Assembly: GCF_000516985.1 (NCBI RefSeq)
Contig: NW_006917102.1
Location: forward strand, 1,497,681-1,561,680
Direction of reading: 5' to 3'
Origin: Pestalotiopsis fici W106-1
Taxonomy: Eukaryota > Ascomycota > Sordariomycetes > Amphisphaeriales > Sporocadaceae
DNA length: 64,000 bases
This document shows, piece after piece, positions 23,822-35,547 of the stretch; position 1 is the first letter of the stretch; each line of letters begins with the position of its first letter. Both the position numbers and the translations under genes were made by a program. Below the pieces are notes generated by a model. That model saw only the letters and a program-made list of their open reading frames with translations, made no database searches and was not told where the DNA came from.

Positions 23822-25130
23822 AGTGAACTTATGTTGTTATCTTGCTTTGTCGTAATATCCCAGTCAAAGTAATAAACGTCATCTAGAGTCGGTGAATCGG
23901 CACAAGGTACTTATATGTGTTTGAGTAGTAAGAATTATACGTACCAATCGTTCTCACAGGATCATCCATGCTGCATTTTATCGATGCGTTGGCAGTGGCT
24001 GCTTCCATTAGTGGTCGCCAATGTGCCACGCTGGAATCGACACAATATCATTGGATGCATTTCTCGCTAAGAGGTGAAAGGATACTGAGAACATAAAATC
24101 ACCGCAAGCGATTGAATGCATGGTCTTCAAAAACTCAGCCTCAGCCGCTGTTGATCTCCTTTTAACCAATTGCGCGTCGGCCAAGCAAGGGTATCATACT
24201 GGGCTGTCGCGCTGACCACCACCTCATTTCTGACGAATGCGCAAGCCGGGAACGAGATTCTGGTGCGTTTATATGCTGGAAGCTGGCGGCTATTGCAATG
24301 CCTAGAGTATCTTCAATGTATGACATGTTTTCGATTGTGGCAGCCCAGTATTGCACGGTACCTTCGGCGTACCCAAGCAGTATCTTTAACCAGCCTCGAA
24401 ATCTGCGCGTTCTGTTACCTGCTACATGATTACACAGAGTATAATCGAACTTTATGAGAGTGAAAGAGAGTGACCACGAGAGCCGCCAATGCAAATTCCT
24501 CACCAGTATAGCGCGTGGCGTCCAGCCCATTTGGGCTCAAGGCGTTTCTGGCTAAGCGCTACGTTCGCTTGAAGACGTAGAAAATCGCTTCCATATGAAA
24601 TTATTGGCCTCGGAGCCGGAGTTCTGGGTACCTATTTGTACAGCGCGGCTGACATTGTGCGAGCCACGAAACTGTCTGTGAGGCACTGGACTTCTTCCTC
24701 AACCAATGTCGGTATGGATTCAATCTGTACACATTATTCTTGTGGCCTTTCGCAATCCGAATGTCTCACTTCAGCCAATATGTGACGGTCGAGGAAGCAT
24801 ATGAAGATATCTGAGTTACCAACGATCTAGAAGAGAGAGGTGATGAAGAGCCTCGGTTAAAACAAACTTGGGCACTCTCAACCGGATATATTAAAGGTTT
24901 TAAGGATCGAGATTAAAGGCTTAGCACAAATCTATTTTATCCAAAATCTTAAGAGACTTTAAATCTTGGCAATAACATAGCACATCTTAACACAAGACAT
25001 ATACATTGAGGTAGGGCTCGGATACGCACCTCTGTCAGTTCTATATATTCTCTTCCAGCACGTGAAGAGTGACTGAGAGTTCACAGAGAGCTGGTGAAGA
25101 ATATATGTTTTGTTTACCAAGCTTGCAAGC
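23822..25130. other. intergenic, with a short dispersed repeat at 24788-24851
   Basis: No intact gene was found. Fragments near 24600-24830 (+) read as short hydrophobic peptides with stops, which may be a gene relic. The stretch 24788-24851 (GGTCGAGGAAGCAT...) resembles 27947-28012. Confidence 0.35.
24788..24851 (+). repeat. dispersed repeat copy 1
   Basis: By eye alignment, this stretch shares GTCGAGGAAGCAT, TCTGAGTT and AAGAGAGAGG/AAGAGAGGCG blocks with 27947-28012 in the same orientation. Both copies lie 200-280 nt from a 5S-like element. Confidence 0.45.
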
Positions 25131-25249
25131 ACATACGACCATAGATACTTGAAAACTTGGCATCCCGTCCGCTCTGCCCTAAATAAGCAAGTAATCGCCA
25201 GATCAGTACTCAGGTGGGTGACCACTGGGGAATCCCTGGTGTTGTATGT
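25131..25249 (+). rRNA. 5S rRNA gene (dispersed copy)
   Basis: The 119-nt element begins ACATACGACC and ends GTTGTATGT, followed directly by a T5 terminator (25249-25253). Helix I pairs the two ends with one G-U. Helix II pairs ACTTG with CAAGT. The internal block CATCCCGTCCGCTCTG and the 3' block CAGGTGGGTGACCACTGGGGAATCC match filamentous-fungal 5S rRNA. Helix III uses GGCA/TGCC where most fungi have GGGA/TCCC, a compensated change that argues for a folded, possibly functional RNA. Confidence 0.85.
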
Positions 25250-25921
25250 TTTTGAATTTTACATTTTTGCTCATGTTCGAATGATTGCTGTATGGTAACT
25301 TATTTTATCGGTCCGCAGTGAGGATGTCGCAAAAGCCGCTGTGTCATATGGGTGCAATACTGATCCTCAAGACTGTTGGTACCGTGCTCCACTGGATTTT
25401 ATCTATATGGCTCTCTTGGATATGAGTTTGTGTCGTACCGCTTGAAAGGTTCAATTTTGCAGTACCGTATACGCCGAGTATTTATTCATAATAGTCAAGC
25501 AAGAAGCCGACGTGTCCTGTATCATACAATCCCCGAGACTTGTAATTGCAGGCCTCGCGGGAGCCGTTTATATAGGCGGGGAAGCGGGGTCAGTAGGAAT
25601 GCGGCGGGGGAAACCTGGTGGAAGTAAGGCAGACATCGAATCAAATCATGCGAGATGATATTGGGAGCCATTTTGCTACGCGCTAATATGCAGTCATCTT
25701 TGTTCGCACCAACAACCATAAGCCACCATGACAGCCGGTAAGGAGCCCAGCCTGTCCGCGGGTTGTATGACTATCACAAAGGTATATATTTGACCGAAAT
25801 TGCGACGTGCAGGGTCACTGGATGCGCTTTGTAGTTTACCTGGCTGCGTTGGGACGGCCATCACTGTTATAGCCTTGATTTTCTTGACACAACTGCCTTG
25901 CCATCACAACCACGGCCTAGC

Positions 25922-27033
25922 ATGGCTTCGGAGGTACTTTTCCAGCAACTTGCACCGTTTCCTGCCGATATTCCAGTCGCGCCACTGTATACCTTTCGCC
26001 TGGTGGATCTGGGTTCGGGGGACCAAGCCGTTGCTAAAGATCTAGTAGCAGCTTGCCAGGAGCTGGGCTTTTTCCAACTCGACCTTCGTGCCGACGAGAT
26101 TGGGGACGCAGCCATAGGAGAGATTGACCAGCTTTTTGGCGTAGGCAAGGACCTTTTGGACCTGCCTCCGGAAACAAAGGCGAAATTCCTGCATGATGCT
26201 CCAAGAAGCTTTCTTGGGTAAGCAATCTCGTCTTGAAGTATAATGTTGACGGTTTCTTGCTTACCTAGATTAGATTTAAACCTCGCGGCCAAGCCAAAAT
26301 TGAAACAGGCGAGCCTGATCGATTTGAGTGGTTCAATGTTGGCCAAGACGGACTGAAAGGGAATACCGCCCCCCAACCACTGCCACCACTCATGCATGAC
26401 AATCTTCCACTCCTGACCTCATTTCTCGATCATGGCCAGAGCATCGTGAACACAATCAGCAGATCTCTGGCAACGCAGCTCGGTCTGCCCGCAGATGCGA
26501 TTTCCTCTTTACAACAGCCTGACAAGCTATCCGGCACTGTGATAAGGTTTATCAAGGCGTTTGCCAGCCCGGACAATCAGCGCACCAACATGATCCACCA
26601 CACGGACTTTGGTACTATCACACTACTTGCCAACCTGCTCGGCGGGCTGCAAATCCTTGCTCCACAAGGCCATCCTGAAGACAAAAGTGCCTGGCTTTGG
26701 GTTCGACCCCAGCCTGGCTGCCTTATTGTGAATCTCGGCGATGCCATGGTCCAGTGGACCGGCGGCCTGCTGCGAAGCAATGTTCATCGCATTAGCGTCG
26801 CTCCAGGCGAGCAGCGCCTCTTTGATCGGTACAGTTTGGCCCTCCTCGTGCGACCAGAACGAGATGCAAGCATGAGAAAACTCACAGGGTCGGCCAAGGA
26901 TAGCAAGGACGGAGATGATGACAACGGCGACCTGACCGCCTGGCAGTGGGAAGTCAAGAAAGCGATGGCCCTGACACGTGATGCAGCTATGGTACAGAGC
27001 AAAGGAGGAAATCCAACCCCGTTGAAATCCTGA
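25922..27033 (+). CDS. 2-oxoglutarate/Fe(II)-dependent oxygenase (isopenicillin-N-synthase-like)
   Basis: Two exons, 25922-26217 and 26274-27033, give 351 aa. The DIOX_N half is residues 1-110. The catalytic 2OG-FeII_Oxy half has the facial triad His208-x-Asp210 (in HHTDFGTITLL) and His270 (in SNVHRIS), plus Arg284-x-Ser286 for 2-oxoglutarate. All four key residues are present, so the enzyme should be active. This family hydroxylates, desaturates or cyclises secondary metabolites. The neighbours (UbiA enzyme, P450) suggest a tailoring role in the same small pathway (inference). The ATG at 25922 was chosen because the upstream in-frame codon is TTG. The protein ends with a hydrophilic tail rich in Asp and Lys. 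Confidence 0.9.
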
Positions 27034-27687
27034 ATAAGTTTTCGAGCGGTTTTCGAACTGTGAAGGAGATTGTCATCTTCCCAACCCGGCTGCTGCGGCT
27101 GATGATTGGGGAGACATCTTTTGGCAACCAAAGATATACCTTAGCATCGTTTGCACGGGAACGGGTGACATTTCATGTCCCGCCCCCGCGCTGCAACCAA
27201 AGGATCAAATGGCACACCAGGCAGTGGCGTCTACACCCTGAACGAGAAACAAGAAGCCGTGTAGAATGACAAGGTGCTGGAGCCACTGAGACAGCAGGGC
27301 CTAAAAGAGAAGAATTGGGAATATACCCAACGAAGTCAAGAGAGTACTGGGGAGGAATTCTTTCTAAAGAGCTCCAGCTTCCAATGTTGCGATCAATTGT
27401 GCAGCATTGTGGGCTATGTCGCACTCCCTCAAGAATAGGTCGAGAAGCAATTTACTCGCCGAGTGTTTTACCTAAATCAATCAATCTGGCGTCAAATTCG
27501 AGACATTTACACATCGTGGAACGACTCAAGTCAGCAACAATATCCAGGTGATCAGGCGGCTAGGTTCCTAGGCAATTTCAAGCACATTACCATTAGATTA
27601 ATATATACATATATGAATTTATATATAAGGAGAATACAAAAAAAAAAAAAAAAAAGCTTTTATGCATAGAAAATTAAAACGGCAAGA

Positions 27688-27747
27688 ACATACAACACCG
27701 AGGACTCTCTAATTGTCACCCACTTAGATACTAATTTAGCGAAAATA
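27688..27747 (-). pseudogene. decayed 3' half of a 5S rRNA gene
   Basis: On the minus strand the 3' terminal block ..GTGGGTGACAATT..GGTGTTGTATGT is recognisable for about 60 nt, with several C-to-T changes against the 25131 copy (for example CCAGATC to CTAAATT). Further upstream the similarity is lost. Confidence 0.7.
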
Positions 27748-27946
27748 GAAGTAAAAGCCAAAGTCTCCTTCCCGTCCTTTAGGGTGTGTGTCAGATAATA
27801 TCCGTTCAGTTTCCAGACCACAGGGACATGTCTCTTTTGGCTTTGTGGCACAGTGGAACCTATCCCAACACTTCTAAGAAATTGCATTTTTTTTAACTAG
27901 AGTTCTCACCTGAGCCGATGTGTAAAGGGGGAACTGAAGACGAGAT

Positions 27947-28012
27947 GGTCGAGGAAGCATTGAAAGTTGTCTGAGTTGATCTCTAGTCTACAAAAGAGAG
28001 GCGCTGAAGAGC
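27947..28012 (+). repeat. dispersed repeat copy 2
   Basis: Partner of 24788-24851; the shared blocks are described there. It sits between the decayed 5S copy and the 3' end of the UbiA gene. Confidence 0.45.
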
Positions 28013-28289
28013 GACTATATACCCACGCAGGTGATCTGCGGTGGGTACTGACTACGTCAGTACGACAAGAGTGTAATCCGATGAAAGCATAATCCCGGGT
28101 GTTGATAGCCAACAATCAAACGAGGAGCTCAAAATATTTCCCTCTCCTTACCAGGTGTAAAGGTTGAAGTGCTTTTCAACGATGTTGCTCCAACTGCATA
28201 CGAATATCTAAAATGTCGAAAGGAATAACGAATGAGAGTCCTTTCCCGTCTGATCGGGGCCTTTGGGGGCTCTGGCCAATGGCAACACG

Positions 28290-29282
28290 TTATGCGTCCT
28301 CCCGTAAAGTGTATACTAGCCAGGGCAATGCGTACAACGAAACAATCCACAGTGCCCAGATTTCCCATGTTCGCTTGTCGGCCTTGTTGTCCGAGTAGGC
28401 CATACATCTGAACGCTACCCATAAACCCATCAAAAATGTGCCGCATGACACTCCCAGTGTAGAAAATCCCCAGTACCGTGGCAAGAACAAGGACCAGAAG
28501 ATTACGGGTAAAGCAACCGTCCATCTACAAATCCAGTCTCCCAGAACCAAGGGCGCAGAATGGCGATTCCTGGCTTGGTCACCCTCCTGATCCTTGAGAT
28601 CCTGTACGTGCATTGTGGACAAAATCACGCCGCTGACTGCCAGGATCCACATGTGGCCCTGCTCCGTTAAATCACCCGGCTGGCCGGGCAGCAGCCCGGC
28701 GGCAACCTTTAGGGAACCCATGTTGTACAGACCGAATGCAGCAGCGATGATGATGTTCCGGAGAACCCAGTGCTCGTCGCCCCCAGACAGGTCGTTATAT
28801 AGCCAAGTGAGAACGGCCAAGCCTATGGCCTCGGGACCCGTCCCCAGCACTGCATAGTGGACGGCGATGACGGCTGGTATGCAGAAGAGCATCGCCTGCC
28901 GCAACTGGGTCGGCCCCACCAGGCCACTGGGACCGGGTCGCCATGGTTTGTTCAGAGCGTCCTCAGCGAAGGAACTGGGTAGTCGTTGGTTTGCGAGTTC
29001 AAAGATGAGAAGATTGGACCAGGTGAACAAAATGACCATGGGCAATCGCAGCACGACTTGGAATGGCTGGCTGGTAGGTAGAACAAATGAGGGTCCAGAG
29101 AGAGCACCAAAGATGCCAAATGTGGTAGTCGGGAGGACAAATGTGACTAAATCATCTTTGGTAAGGAGCCAGAAGATGTTCCAGATGGCGGCGACCCGGC
29201 TCAGGAGACCGGGACGACCCAGTTGGGGCTTTGGCCCGGTTGAGGCCTTGACGGATGTGTGGTTGGAAGGTTTGGCAAGCAT
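28290..29282 (-). CDS. UbiA-superfamily prenyltransferase or terpene cyclase
   Basis: A single exon encodes 330 aa with about eight or nine membrane helices. The first polar motif is ELANQRLPSSFAEDALNKPWRP (about residues 96-117) and the second DLKDQEGDQARNR (about 226-238). These replace the NDxxDxxxD and DxxDxxGD Mg-diphosphate motifs of UbiA enzymes. The Asn-Gln/Glu-Asp and KPWRP form is typical of a fungal branch that, to my knowledge, includes the fumagillin cyclase Fma-TC. It could therefore be a farnesyl-diphosphate cyclase or an aromatic prenyltransferase; the sequence alone does not decide. It is divergent from the P450 across a 974-bp shared upstream region, which suggests co-regulation. 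Location: ER membrane (inference). Confidence 0.9.
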   Translation of the reverse strand: MLAKPSNHTSVKASTGPKPQLGRPGLLSRVAAIWNIFWLLTKDDLVTFVLPTTTFGIFGALSGPSFVLPTSQPFQVVLRLPMVILFTWSNLLIFELANQRLPSSFAEDALNKPWRPGPSGLVGPTQLRQAMLFCIPAVIAVHYAVLGTGPEAIGLAVLTWLYNDLSGGDEHWVLRNIIIAAAFGLYNMGSLKVAAGLLPGQPGDLTEQGHMWILAVSGVILSTMHVQDLKDQEGDQARNRHSAPLVLGDWICRWTVALPVIFWSLFLPRYWGFSTLGVSCGTFLMGLWVAFRCMAYSDNKADKRTWEIWALWIVSLYALPWLVYTLREDA

Positions 29283-30256
29283 TTTTCGATTTCTGGCGAC
29301 TTAAAATCGTTGGATATGTCTTTGGGGGTAAACAGAAGAAAACCTGGACCAGATGAAATCAGGGAACAAGACCAATGTAACTCATATCCCAAAGGACACA
29401 AAGGGGTCCCAGCATCTCATATATAGAGATCATGCCCAGGAGTGATCAAATATCACCTTGCAATTGCTTGTCATATCACGGCAGCCGCAAGACTCCATGG
29501 CCAATCCACCTGCCTTACCTTATCATGCGCGATAAACGCATCACTTGCGTATTCAACGACTCCGCTGTCATACGTCACAGCTGTAAGCCAGCCTACTCGT
29601 CCAAGTAGTTACACTCAAAGTCTTTGAGAGATGCGGCACAGTGATGCATGGCAACAGATTCCTAAGTGAAGATGACCAATGTGCTAAATGCATGTGATGT
29701 CCCCACCAAGAACTTATCTCATACACCAGCACAAAAGTGCCATGCCGTATGCGTCAAGTTCTAGTGACGGTCATGACACAAAAACTGCCACGTTCCTACA
29801 TCGAGATGTCTCAATTGACCTCGAAGGCTCATACGGTTTCCCATTCTCGAAGCCTGGTGTAGTGTGACAGCCTGCTTGATGTGCACATGTGATATTGTGT
29901 GGGCCCTGTGGTTTGAACTATCGACGAAAATCTACATGGGTGGCCCGTTAAACATAACTGATAAGAATGTTGCTATGGGTCAGAAAGTGGGTATATCATG
30001 CATACTGTCTATATACTGTCATCACGTCTCAAAGAAGTGCTTACTTCTTGCAGATACTTGATTTACCGGGCAGTACTGTAGGCATCAATCAGGGAACGGA
30101 TCCCTGTATACAAGAGATATGAAACCTCTCTTTCATGGAGAGGACTTTATTGTCAGGGAATGAATTTAAACCGAAAGTTTACTATACACACAATTCTTTC
30201 CCCGAGTCGCCATACCGGGATCCATAACCTCTTCAAATTAAGAACAGAAAACAGCA
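29283..30256. promoter_or_regulatory. bidirectional upstream region between UbiA and P450 genes
   Basis: These 974 bp separate two divergently transcribed genes that probably act in one pathway. No clear TATA pair or palindromic factor site was identified by eye. Naming it a shared promoter rests on gene arrangement only. Confidence 0.5.
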
Positions 30257-32270
30257 ATGGGCTACGAATATCTTGCCTCCATTATCGCCGGAATTGCCGC
30301 CCACTGGGGCGTCTTCATCCGGGGCGAGTGGCATCTCAAAACTCGCACCATTGTCTTCAGCCATGGCTTGCTCGTTACCTGTCTTGTCTACATCTTCAGG
30401 AGCAGCTTAGCATGCAGCTTTGGTGAAGCTGCGTATCGAGCGCTATCCTCCTTTGCTGTTTACCTGATCTCCCTGTTGGGGAGCATGGTCGTCTACCGGT
30501 TGTTCTTCCACCAACTCCGACACCTCCCTGGACCGAGATTAGCTGCCGTGACTAAGCTCTGGCATGTATTCCATGTCAGTGACTCGAGGAATTTTGCCTT
30601 CTTGGACCGTCTTCACGCCGAGTACGGACCGGTTGTGCGAACTGGTACGTTACTAGGGCGGCAACGATCTGACCACTGTACTCCTGCTAAGACACTAACT
30701 GATACAATCACTAGGTCCAAATGAGGTTTGCGTTGCCACAGCCGATGCCATTCAAAAAATTGACGGTTGGGGCAATGACACTACCAAAGACGTATGGTAT
30801 GATCTCATGCAACCGCGCACCTCTGCTGTCTTCACCCGCAACAAGCACGAGCATAGAGAATGGCGGAAGACTTGGTCTCAGTCTCTGTCCTCAAAGGGTA
30901 TTTCCGCTTTTGTCCTATCAGATATCAATTAAAAGCACCGACTAATATGACCAAAAAGCAATGGAATCCTTCCAACCTCGAGTGGCAGGCCTGGCCGAGG
31001 CGCTAGTCGAGTACATTTCCGAAAAGCACTCGGATCCGGTAGACCTTGACGAAATCATGTCGTGGTTCTCGTTTGACGTTATCGGTGATGTTCTCTTTGG
31101 CGAAGACTTTGATCTTATCCGATCGCGCACCATGCATCCTGCTATCCTCCACCGCGACCGGGCGTTGGCGTTTCTGGGTCCTCTAGGCGATGCTATATGG
31201 ATTGCCTGCATGGCCTTCGACTTTGTTCCTTTTGTAGACATCGTTCAAAATTGGTTCCGCCTGGTCGACTTTTGCGATACCCGCCTGAAATTGCGTATGA
31301 AGGTAAATTCCCATCCTACTACGCCTGTGGATGGTGTGGAGAGACAGGAAAATGCCCGTTTTGCTAATCATCATTGCACAGCGTGGAGACAGAATGTCTA
31401 GACCTGACATGGCGTCGTGGTTTATCAAAGAGTATCATAGTTTGGAGGAGCAAAGTACGCCTCACGAGAGGTTCAACCTTCTCAGCGGAACTGTGGTGGC
31501 GGCCGTGGTTGCCGGGAGGTAAGAAATGCCCACCCACCAAGAAAAAGAAAAAGTCACGCAAATCCACCACAGAGAATTAATACCTAGTTGATTCTGTAAA
31601 GTGACACCACTAGAGCTTCGCTCATTGCCTCCTTCTGGTTCCTGGCCAAGTATCCAGAGCACGCAGCCGCTGTCCGGTCCGAGATTCAAGGCGTCGACGT
31701 TCGGGATGCCAACGCCTTGGCTACCCGACCGCACCTGAACGGTGTCATCAATGAAACGTTGCGGCTCGTGCCTCCTGCCATGTCCGGGAATGCGAGACTT
31801 ACTGGGGCCCAAGGTCTTCAGGTTGGAGCAGTGTACATTCCCCCTCATACCAAGATCACGGCACCAAAGTACACGATTCAGCGATGTAAGTGACCTCCCC
31901 CCTCATTACGATATGGTGCCACGTTTTTCTTTTCGAGAGAGACAATGTTAATTCTCCCCCTCCACTTCTTCTTCCAGTGAGCTCAGCGTTCCGATCACCA
32001 GATGAATTCATTCCTGAGCGTTGGTACTCACGCCCCGAACTTATCATGGACAAGCAGGCTTTTGCCCCCTTTTCCGTCGGGAACCGAATGTGCGTGGGAA
32101 AGTCCATGGCTTATACCGAGCTGCGCTTCGTGATAGCCATGGTGCTTCGAGACTACAATGTAGACTTTGCCCCAGGGTACGACCCGGAGACCATGTGGCG
32201 GGACATGAAAGATCAGGTGACGGCGCAGCCAGGCAAGGTCATGTGCGTATTTGAGCCTGTGGATTCATAG
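30257..32270 (+). CDS. Cytochrome P450 monooxygenase, microsomal
   Basis: Six exons, 30257-30644, 30715-30897, 30959-31302, 31382-31518, 31602-31885 and 31978-32270, give 542 aa. The N-terminus has several hydrophobic stretches (residues 1-80), more than the usual single anchor, then the proline-rich hinge LPGPRLAA. Also visible are ExxR (NETLRL), a PERW motif (FIPERWYS) and the heme loop FSVGNRMCVGK with Cys484 as axial ligand. The I-helix threonine region spans exon junction 4/5 (VVAGSDTTRASL). All core residues are intact. It resembles fungal P450s of secondary metabolism with a cyclohexanone-monooxygenase-like ISHLPG/TRI-type layout. Its likely role is oxidation of the product of the adjacent UbiA enzyme (inference). 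Confidence 0.93.
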
Positions 32271-34233
32271 TTCTGGAAGCCCGATTACCATCTTGTTCGA
32301 TTTCTCCCCTTTCTACGAGTTGAATTCATTGGTAATTACCTGTAGCAAGCAGAATGTGCTGCCTGAATACTGCCCACTATTTATGTTTAATATTATGCAT
32401 GGAAGTCTACGGTACTAGCTGTGAAAAGGTATGCTAGGTATGGTACAATAGTTGTTGTATCGGTTGAGTTGTTACATCCAAGAGAGGTTGGATGGTCAAA
32501 GATAGGTATATACATGAGTGGAGAAGCGCTCCACTTGATTCCTACACTTTGACAGTAGCAAGAATGATTGTTTACTATGTGCAAGGGATTGGAAGCTCGT
32601 CATAATTATGAATTATCGTTGATCCTTTGGTTGTGTCAGGAATCTTGCATATAGGGCGAAAGAAAGTACGACCACAGTAGGTAGGTATGTTGCATTGACG
32701 TAGGCAGTACCCACTGCAGATCACCTGCTTCGGGCCCGTCAGCGTAGCCCGAGGATTGCCCGTTGGGGTCGATGCAGACATCATACAGTCGCTTCTTTTG
32801 ATCACATCTTGAGCTCCGCTCTGGCTTAGGTGAGATGATAACAACAGCAATGGCGATCTGCAGGCTGCAATGGGGCTGCGCAAAGCGACACTGGCGATAG
32901 TGTCGGGCGATAGGTGACCTGAGGCGTCGGCAGATGGATCCACAGGCTACTACCAAATACTATACTCGGTCCCGACACCTGCTCCACACCCGACAGACAG
33001 TCCACTCTTTCTTTCAGCGAGCTGGACGCCTGCCTGCTGTTATGGTTCCACAAGCTGTGCAGCATGACTGCATACCTACCTACCTACGTATGTACACGGG
33101 AAACAAAACATATTCCGCAGAGCCTAGTCATTGTCAATCTTTGTCTACCGAACATGTAGTCGGCATAGAGTAACTCGTAGTTTCCGCCATTTCCTGCCGC
33201 AAAGTTCCAAATATATCGTGCGGCAGGTAGATGCGACAAAAAGGTAGCTCGCACATATTCTTGAAAGTGGGCCGACACTTTCAAAAGTTTGCAGTAGTAT
33301 TTAGGTATTTGATCAGTGGTTTTCACGGCAATTCACGCTCTCTCGGCTATATCTTTCAGCCTTCTTGTAGAGCACCGTTATCACCAGGCTGGCTGACTGG
33401 CTACCAATCGCGGACTTGGCCTCAGTATCTGCAACTCCGAGCATATCTCCTTCCGCTGAATCTTGGCATCCAAGTCGCTATCCATGGGTTGACCGCAGTC
33501 TTTGTTATCACTCGAGCTGAGGAAAATCGTATATCCACTCGCAGATTTGGTAGCGACGATTGCATATGGGCTTGCCTTCTCTTGACTCCACACAAAACAG
33601 CCTCACACATCCCGCCCATATCCACCCTGGCTCAATGCCTATAGTGAAGTCACGATTGTTTGGCACCACTCCCGGACTACTTGACCGAACAATTTGTCAT
33701 TGTGCATTTTCAGCTGTTCCATCTTGCTGTGCACAATAATGATCCCAAACTGATCATTCCAAATCTTGCCAGATTACTAAGAAAATGTCATGCCTTTATC
33801 ATTATACATCTCTTGCTTCTGTTCAATGAGCCGAGTCCCACAAGGAGTATTACCAAACCCAGTGATACAGCTCTGTTACTCTAGGGCTATAAGTATTTTC
33901 TTTTTTTTCCCTTTCTTTTTTACACGTAATAAATGACACGTTCGAGGCAACTTGTCTTTGAGTAGGTATTCAGTATTCATGGTTTTCGAGGCCGATATAT
34001 CTTTGTAATGGTATATTCGAGGCATTCTGGTGTGGCAATAAAACACAAGTCTTAAGTATGCGGGCCCAAGAAGAAATGAACGCACTATTGTAGTGAGGTT
34101 TTATTGCGATTATCATATTTACGATACAGTTCCTTGATGAACGACTTTGGGACGGAAGAGTAAAAGAAGTTGCGAAAGGTAGAGTCTGGATTTACTAGTA
34201 ATCGAATGGAATTAGAACACAGTCATCGTCGTC
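32271..34233. other. intergenic, about 2 kb
   Basis: No supported gene is present. Short frames on both strands lack domains. The composition is normal, not AT-rich. Confidence 0.45.
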
Positions 34234-35480
34234 CTACTCCTCAAATTGCGCATCAAATGTCCTTTCCAAACTACGAGCCATTCCTTCTTTGTGTGATGTA
34301 TCAAGATCAATCCAGCCACCAAGATCGTTTGCGGCAAGATACACTCCAAGGGGTGGTGATGAGTTATGGCCAAGGCGCGGCCGGATGATGACAGTAGCCT
34401 TCTCCTTCACACTAGCAGCAGGGAAAAGCTGGACGGATCGGTTTCGAGATGATCGTGGCAGCAAGATCATTTCTTTCGGCACGAGAATCTTGCACAGTGG
34501 TGCTTTCTCTTTAGTCACCTCCGACAATGGCAACGTAGGTGTCTACATTTCGCTTGTCTTGTCCGCACGACTCTCTACATCAGGAATAACGACCCGATAT
34601 ACTTGAAGAGATGAATCGCTAATGGTCGAGTAAAGATTGGATGGATCCCAGGTGAAGGCGAACGGTACCGTCGAGACAAAGCTTCTCGTGCAAGAACATC
34701 CCAGGCGGAAACTATTCGTCGCCAGGAGCTTGGGTGGATGTCTTGCGGGTTATGTGGCTGAGAGTTGAAGGACGAGAACATGGAGATTGAGACAGTCGGG
34801 CCTTTGTAGCTCCAGCTGAGGCCTTCTCTGTGCCCTGTCCTTTCGTTGTCACTCTCTCAGCAACGGCATCGACGATGGCCATGTGTAGCAAGTTCCCCGA
34901 AGAAAAGAAGGATAAATTTACACAGATAGAACTGGTTGTAGTGCTAATTAATATTACTGACTTTGACGTCTTTTTCATCAACAGTGGGAAAGGACTGAAC
35001 AGCATCTGGCTTACCTTCGTGTTTCCCCGGTGCAACAATCTTTTGCTCCAACCATGTGGTCTGAGAAATATCACCAAAAAGGAGACGCGAGTCGCTCAGC
35101 ACCCACACGGCCAGGTCAAACTTCTGGTGAGTGACAGGCGGTGATCCGTGCAAAAAGAAAAAATTAAAGAAGAAGAAAAAAACAGGGTATTTCTTTTGGA
35201 AGTGTAATATAGCGCCCATTCACCACTGGAGTTCGTCTTGCACACTGCCAACTCCCGCCTGACGGAGAAGTCTCTTCTGGAAAACACCTCAACAGGGTTG
35301 CGGTCGATGCGCCGGTGGAGTTGATGTTTGCGGTCCAAACACCAGACTCCCCTACGTTCGTAAATAGTGAAAGTGTGGATTTTATAACTATATTCTGTTC
35401 CGTTCGTGTACTGATTCCCATTGGATTCATAGTTTTAAATCTAAAAAGCCTACACTCCTCCGACTTCCATCTTGGCAAGT
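34234..35480 (-). pseudogene. unidentified, possibly broken minus-strand gene
   Basis: Several adjacent minus-strand frames look protein-like: 35480-35200 (SLFTNVGESGVWTANINSTG), 35140-34960 (AVWVLSDSRLLFGDISQ), 34930-34720, and 34520-34234 (LVPKEMILLPRSSRNRSVQL, then PPLGVYLAANDLGGW). They run in one direction and might be exons of one gene, but I could not join them with consistent splice sites, and stops lie between them. No family is recognised. A multi-exon gene with unusual introns, or a relic, are both possible. Confidence 0.3.
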
Positions 35481-35547
35481 TACTTTTCGTGTCTTGCGAG
35501 TCAGCATGCCCCAAGTGGACACCCTAACTCTGGATACAACACACGAT

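Larger units (their letters stand above)
27034..28289. other. intergenic, contains a decayed 5S copy and a dispersed repeat
   Basis: Beyond the two elements listed separately, this stretch holds an A18 tract (27638-27655) and the 3' flank of the UbiA gene. I see no gene. Confidence 0.4.

Noticed and set aside
27638..27655. A18 tract as a retroposed poly-A tail
   Set aside because: No adjacent intronless gene copy or target-site duplication was seen; simple homopolymers also occur in introns here.
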